Positions 7,301-8,811 of a DNA stretch of 8,811 bases are shown piece after piece (within the stretch, counting starts at the first letter, position 1; every line of letters starts with the position of its first letter). Under the pieces are notes generated by a model. The model was not told the origin of the DNA and ran no database searches. It saw nothing but the letters and a program-made list of their open reading frames with translations. The position numbers and the translations under genes were made by a program. Source of the DNA: Elusimicrobiota bacterium (GTDB lineage: Bacteria > Elusimicrobiota > Elusimicrobia > Elusimicrobiales > UBA9959); contig JAKLEK010000057.1 in the NCBI GenBank assembly GCA_022703115.1, positions 1-8,811 of the forward strand, given 5' to 3'.

Positions 7301-7984
7301 AAGAAGTCGGTGTGGATCTTCGGAGGCGACGGCTGGGCTTACGATATCGGCTACGGCGGTCTCGACCACGTGCTGGCCTCAGGCAGGAAGGTCCGCGCCC
7401 TGGTGCTGGACACCGAAGTCTATTCCAACACCGGCGGGCAGATGTCCAAGGCTACGCCGCTCGGCGCGGTAGCTCAGTTCGCCGCCGGCGGAAAGCCGCT
7501 GCCGAAAAAAGACCTCGGCATGATATCGATGACCTACGGCAACATATACGTGGCCAGCGTCGCGATGGGCGCCAACTACCAGCAGACCGTGAAGGCCTTC
7601 GCCGAAGCCGAGGCGTTCGACGGTCCGTCCATAGTGATAGCCTACAGCCACTGCATAGCCCACGGCATCAACATGACCACCGGCATGGACGAGCAGAAAC
7701 GGGCGGTCGCCTCCGGCCGCTGGATACTCTACCGCTACAATCCGGAACTGCGGAAACAGGGCAAGAACCCGCTGACGATAGACAGCCCGGCTCCCACCCT
7801 CTCCGTGTCCGACTTCATGCTGGGAGAGAACCGCTTCAGGACCCTGCACAAGTCCAGCCCCGAAGCGGCCAAGCAGCTGATGAAGCAGGCGGAAGAAGAA
7901 TACAAGTGGCGGCTAAGCGTCTACAAGCAGCTGGCCACCATGAGCTGCGACGTGCCCAAGGTTGAGGAGACCGTGGCCGCATAG
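4397..7984 (+). CDS. nifJ: pyruvate:ferredoxin (flavodoxin) oxidoreductase
   Basis: This homodimer-type PFOR converts pyruvate, CoA and oxidised ferredoxin or flavodoxin to acetyl-CoA, CO2 and reduced carrier, using thiamine diphosphate (TPP) and three [4Fe-4S] clusters in the cytoplasm. Domains in order: N-terminal pyruvate-binding domain with YPITPSS (T31), EMQSEGG (E64) and R114; domain II to about 370; gamma-type domain from about 425 (GLGSDGTIGANK); EKR segment (678-680); two-cluster ferredoxin domain with C694, C697, C700, C704 and C749, C752, C755, C759; and a TPP domain with proximal-cluster ligands C824, C827, C852, C1086 plus GDGWAYDIG (D978) and YSNTGGQ (N1011). T31, E64 and R114 have the same numbers as in Desulfovibrio africanus PFOR. 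At 1195 residues the chain ends about 50 residues short of that enzyme after the last Cys, so its oxygen-protective C-terminal extension seems absent. AGGAGA (4383-4388) lies 8 nt before the ATG. The gene is monocistronic, between its own promoter and tandem terminators. Confidence 0.98.
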   Translation: MPKNMVAMDGNTAAAHVAHATNEVIAIYPITPSSVMGEISDVKSAKKEKNIWGTVPSVIEMQSEGGASGAVHGALTAGALTTTFTCSQGFLLMIPNMYKIAGELTSTVFHVSARAVATHALSIFGDHSDVMAARQTGWAMLASANPQEVMDFALISQAATLRARVPFVHFFDGFRTSHELNMVDVLTHETMKAMLDDKLVAEHKARGLNPERPELRGTAQNPDVFFQAKEAANRYYTETPGIVKDSMAAFEKLTGRKYSLFDYVGAPDADKVVVVMASGADTVEETVNYLNKSGKGKFGVVKVRLYRPFSQEDLVAAIPSTAKKISVLDRTKEPGAIGEPLYQDVVTAMANALAAGKIKKMPLIVGGRYGLGSKEFTPAMAKGVFDNLASKSPKNGFTIGIKDDVTNLSLDYKADWSIEPADAFRALFFGLGSDGTIGANKNTIKIISQETPNYAQGYFVYDSKKAGSMTVSHVRFGKDYIKAPYLVYKAHFVGCHQFSFLEKYEMLDKAEDKAVFLINSPYAANDVWDHIPAEVQKDIISKKLRVYVINASEIAKNTGMGARINVIMQTAFFGISGVLPKDEAIAAIKKAIKKTYASKGEEVVRKNFDAVDKTLAAIEEVKYPAKATSKINRACVVDGFPEFVRNTLCEMMAFRGDALPVSAMPVDGTFPTATSQYEKRNIALESPVWNDKLCIQCGFCSLVCPHAAIRIKAYDGADLAKAPATFKSTDGKGDLKGLKFTVQVAVEDCTGCGACVHACPAKEKQDGKETGRKAINLHEQLSLRMPERENFAFFMSLKDKGSVNRGTVKGSQLVRPLFEFSGACAGCGETPYVKLMTQMFGDHMSVANATGCSSIYGGNLPTTPYCKRDGGQGPAWSNSLFEDNAEFGLGMRLAYDKFQEQARELLTELKGSSLKGSAALADDLLNARQDDWAGVEQQRGRVADLKRALSQQKDDKSRLLLTLADYLIKKSVWIFGGDGWAYDIGYGGLDHVLASGRKVRALVLDTEVYSNTGGQMSKATPLGAVAQFAAGGKPLPKKDLGMISMTYGNIYVASVAMGANYQQTVKAFAEAEAFDGPSIVIAYSHCIAHGINMTTGMDEQKRAVASGRWILYRYNPELRKQGKNPLTIDSPAPTLSVSDFMLGENRFRTLHKSSPEAAKQLMKQAEEEYKWRLSVYKQLATMSCDVPKVEETVAA

Positions 7985-8010
7985 GCCGTAAGGAACGCTC
8001 GCATATAAGG

Positions 8011-8038
8011 AAAGGGCGCCCTCGGGGGCGCCCTTTTT
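8011..8038 (+). terminator. intrinsic terminator of nifJ
   Basis: Arms of 11 bp (8011-8021 and 8026-8036, AAAGGGCGCCC pairing with its complement) enclose a TCGG loop, and the right side runs into five T (8034-8038). It starts 26 nt after the nifJ stop. Confidence 0.92.
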
Positions 8039-8046
8039 CTTGGTCT

Positions 8047-8081
8047 TAGGGCCCAGGCGCTGCTGGGCCCTATAATTTTTT
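8047..8081 (+). terminator. second, tandem intrinsic terminator after nifJ
   Basis: Perfect 10-bp arms TAGGGCCCAG (8047-8056) and CTGGGCCCTA (8063-8072) surround a 6-nt loop. Six T (8076-8081) follow after three bases. It lies directly behind the first terminator and probably acts as a back-up insulating the next gene from nifJ transcription. The left arm can also pair with CCTGGGCC at 8084-8091. Confidence 0.75.
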
Positions 8082-8093
8082 CTCCTGGGCCTT

Positions 8094-8122
8094 TCGACAC
8101 TTATGGGTTTCCGGTCTATTAT
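8094..8122 (+). promoter_or_regulatory. promoter of the secreted-protein gene
   Basis: TCGACA (8094-8099, 5 of 6 matches to TTGACA), a 17-nt spacer and TATTAT (8117-8122, 5 of 6 matches to TATAAT) are correctly spaced. They lie just after the tandem terminators and before the next start codon. Transcription would begin near 8129, giving a leader of about 57 nt to the ATG at 8187. Confidence 0.6.
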
Positions 8123-8186
8123 GTATCCTCTTTGTAGAAGGCATGGTCCGGAGTTCAAGGGCCCTGCGATGGAGAAAAACCTGGAA

Positions 8187-8811
8187 ATGAAAAAAACAAC
8201 CTTGCTGCGGCTTACGGCTGTGTCGCTCTTCTTCATGGCCCTTCCCGTCCGTGCCGGGCAGACCGGAGACGACGGGCGCATTGAGCCCGCGTTCACCTCC
8301 GCGGAGATCTCCGCCGCGAACAGCGATCCTCTTAAGTTCACTATCGATCCGGATTCCATCCGCGTGGTCCGGAAAGCACATGCCTTAAATCCCGGCTGGG
8401 AGTACCTGGAGAACCTCCGGTCCGCGTCCGCGGCGAAGAATCCCGCGGTGGTGGTGATAGGCGAGATCGTGAACATCGCGCTGAAGATCTGGGATATAGT
8501 AAAGGAGAACGCGCCGGTCGTGGACATAGATTCCAAGTACGCGAGCGCCATGCCGAAAGGTATAGAATCATGGGCGCAGCTGAACGGCTGGAGCGCCCCG
8601 ACCGGGGCCGTCTACGGCTTCTACGCCAACAACGCGTACGGGCAGAAATGGGTGGACATCGAATACAAGGTCCTCTACACCAGCGGCGGACGCTATAACG
8701 GGAAAGGCAGGTATCTCACCGGCGTAACCGTCATCCCCACCAAGGTGGACGTGAACTGGGGCACCCATGTCACTCTTTCCGCGCAGGTCCCGGATTCGAC
8801 CATCGTGAACA
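8187..8811 (+). CDS. secreted protein of unknown function, 5' part
   Basis: The frame is open from ATG 8187 to the right edge (208 residues seen, no stop), so the gene is 3' truncated by the window. The N-terminus is a Sec signal peptide: MKK, a hydrophobic core (about 5-19) and a likely signal peptidase I site after VRA (near residue 23). The first part of the mature protein is polar, followed by a hydrophobic or amphipathic segment at about 87-102 (AVVVIGEIVNIALKIW). From about residue 125 it is rich in aromatic residues and alternating strands, with a Trp-Ala-Gln-Leu-Asn-Gly-Trp motif, YGFYANNAYG, WVDIEYKVLYTSGG and YLTGVTVIPTKVDVNWG. This looks like a beta-sandwich domain. I cannot name a family. 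An in-frame ATG at 8169 (AAGGG 7 nt upstream) is an alternative start adding six residues. I prefer 8187 because it gives a typical MKK signal peptide, with GGAGA 11 nt upstream. It is probably periplasmic or extracellular. Confidence 0.75.
   Translation, partial: MKKTTLLRLTAVSLFFMALPVRAGQTGDDGRIEPAFTSAEISAANSDPLKFTIDPDSIRVVRKAHALNPGWEYLENLRSASAAKNPAVVVIGEIVNIALKIWDIVKENAPVVDIDSKYASAMPKGIESWAQLNGWSAPTGAVYGFYANNAYGQKWVDIEYKVLYTSGGRYNGKGRYLTGVTVIPTKVDVNWGTHVTLSAQVPDSTIVN

Noticed and set aside
8071..8076. TATAAT at the foot of the second terminator as a -10 element
   Set aside because: No -35-like hexamer lies at the right distance (AGGGCC at 8048-8053). The bases are explained by the hairpin base and the T-run.
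1..8811. Search for CRISPR arrays, tRNA or rRNA genes, insertion-sequence ends and attachment sites
   Set aside because: No regularly spaced repeats, no tRNA-like cloverleaf, no transposase-like protein and no terminal inverted repeats were seen.

Overview
The window is a GC-rich stretch of bacterial chromosome with short intergenic gaps, many ATA isoleucine codons and no sign of mobile DNA. A homodimer-type pyruvate:ferredoxin oxidoreductase points to an anaerobic, probably fermentative organism. A lipobox protein and a Sec-type signal peptide suggest a diderm (Gram-negative-type) envelope. High GC with frequent ATA codons would fit a GC-rich member of a lineage such as Elusimicrobiota, but that assignment is a tentative inference.

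Layout. (1) 1-380, +: the 3' part of a protein I do not recognise. A perfect 20-bp-stem hairpin at 398-441 follows and can serve as a terminator for both converging genes. (2) 462-1088, -: a DUF47/PhoU-like phosphate-transport accessory protein with no Pit permease gene beside it. (3) 1188-3631, +: two metallopeptidase genes coupled by an ATGA stop/start overlap, peptidase T (pepT) and an M42-like peptidase. They run from a good sigma-70-type promoter inside the short divergent gap with the DUF47 gene. (4) 3600-4160, -: a small lipoprotein gene whose 3' end overlaps the M42-like gene by 32 bp, tail to tail. (5) 4161-4396: a divergent regulatory region with outward-facing promoters and a short palindrome between them. 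(6) 4397-7984, +: nifJ, complete, with every expected catalytic and iron-sulfur ligand residue visible. Two tandem hairpin terminators follow. (7) A promoter at 8094-8122 leads into a secreted protein of unknown function that runs off the right edge.

How the genes fit together. The two peptidases plausibly act in sequence in cytoplasmic peptide breakdown, feeding amino acids to fermentation. NifJ oxidises pyruvate to acetyl-CoA and supplies low-potential electrons. The remaining genes look like independent housekeeping or envelope units. I found no RNA genes, CRISPR array, insertion sequence, or convincing new multi-gene system. The most interesting points are the Asp-to-Glu change at a metal ligand of the M42-like peptidase, the regulatory layout around nifJ, and the uncharacterised secreted protein at the right edge.
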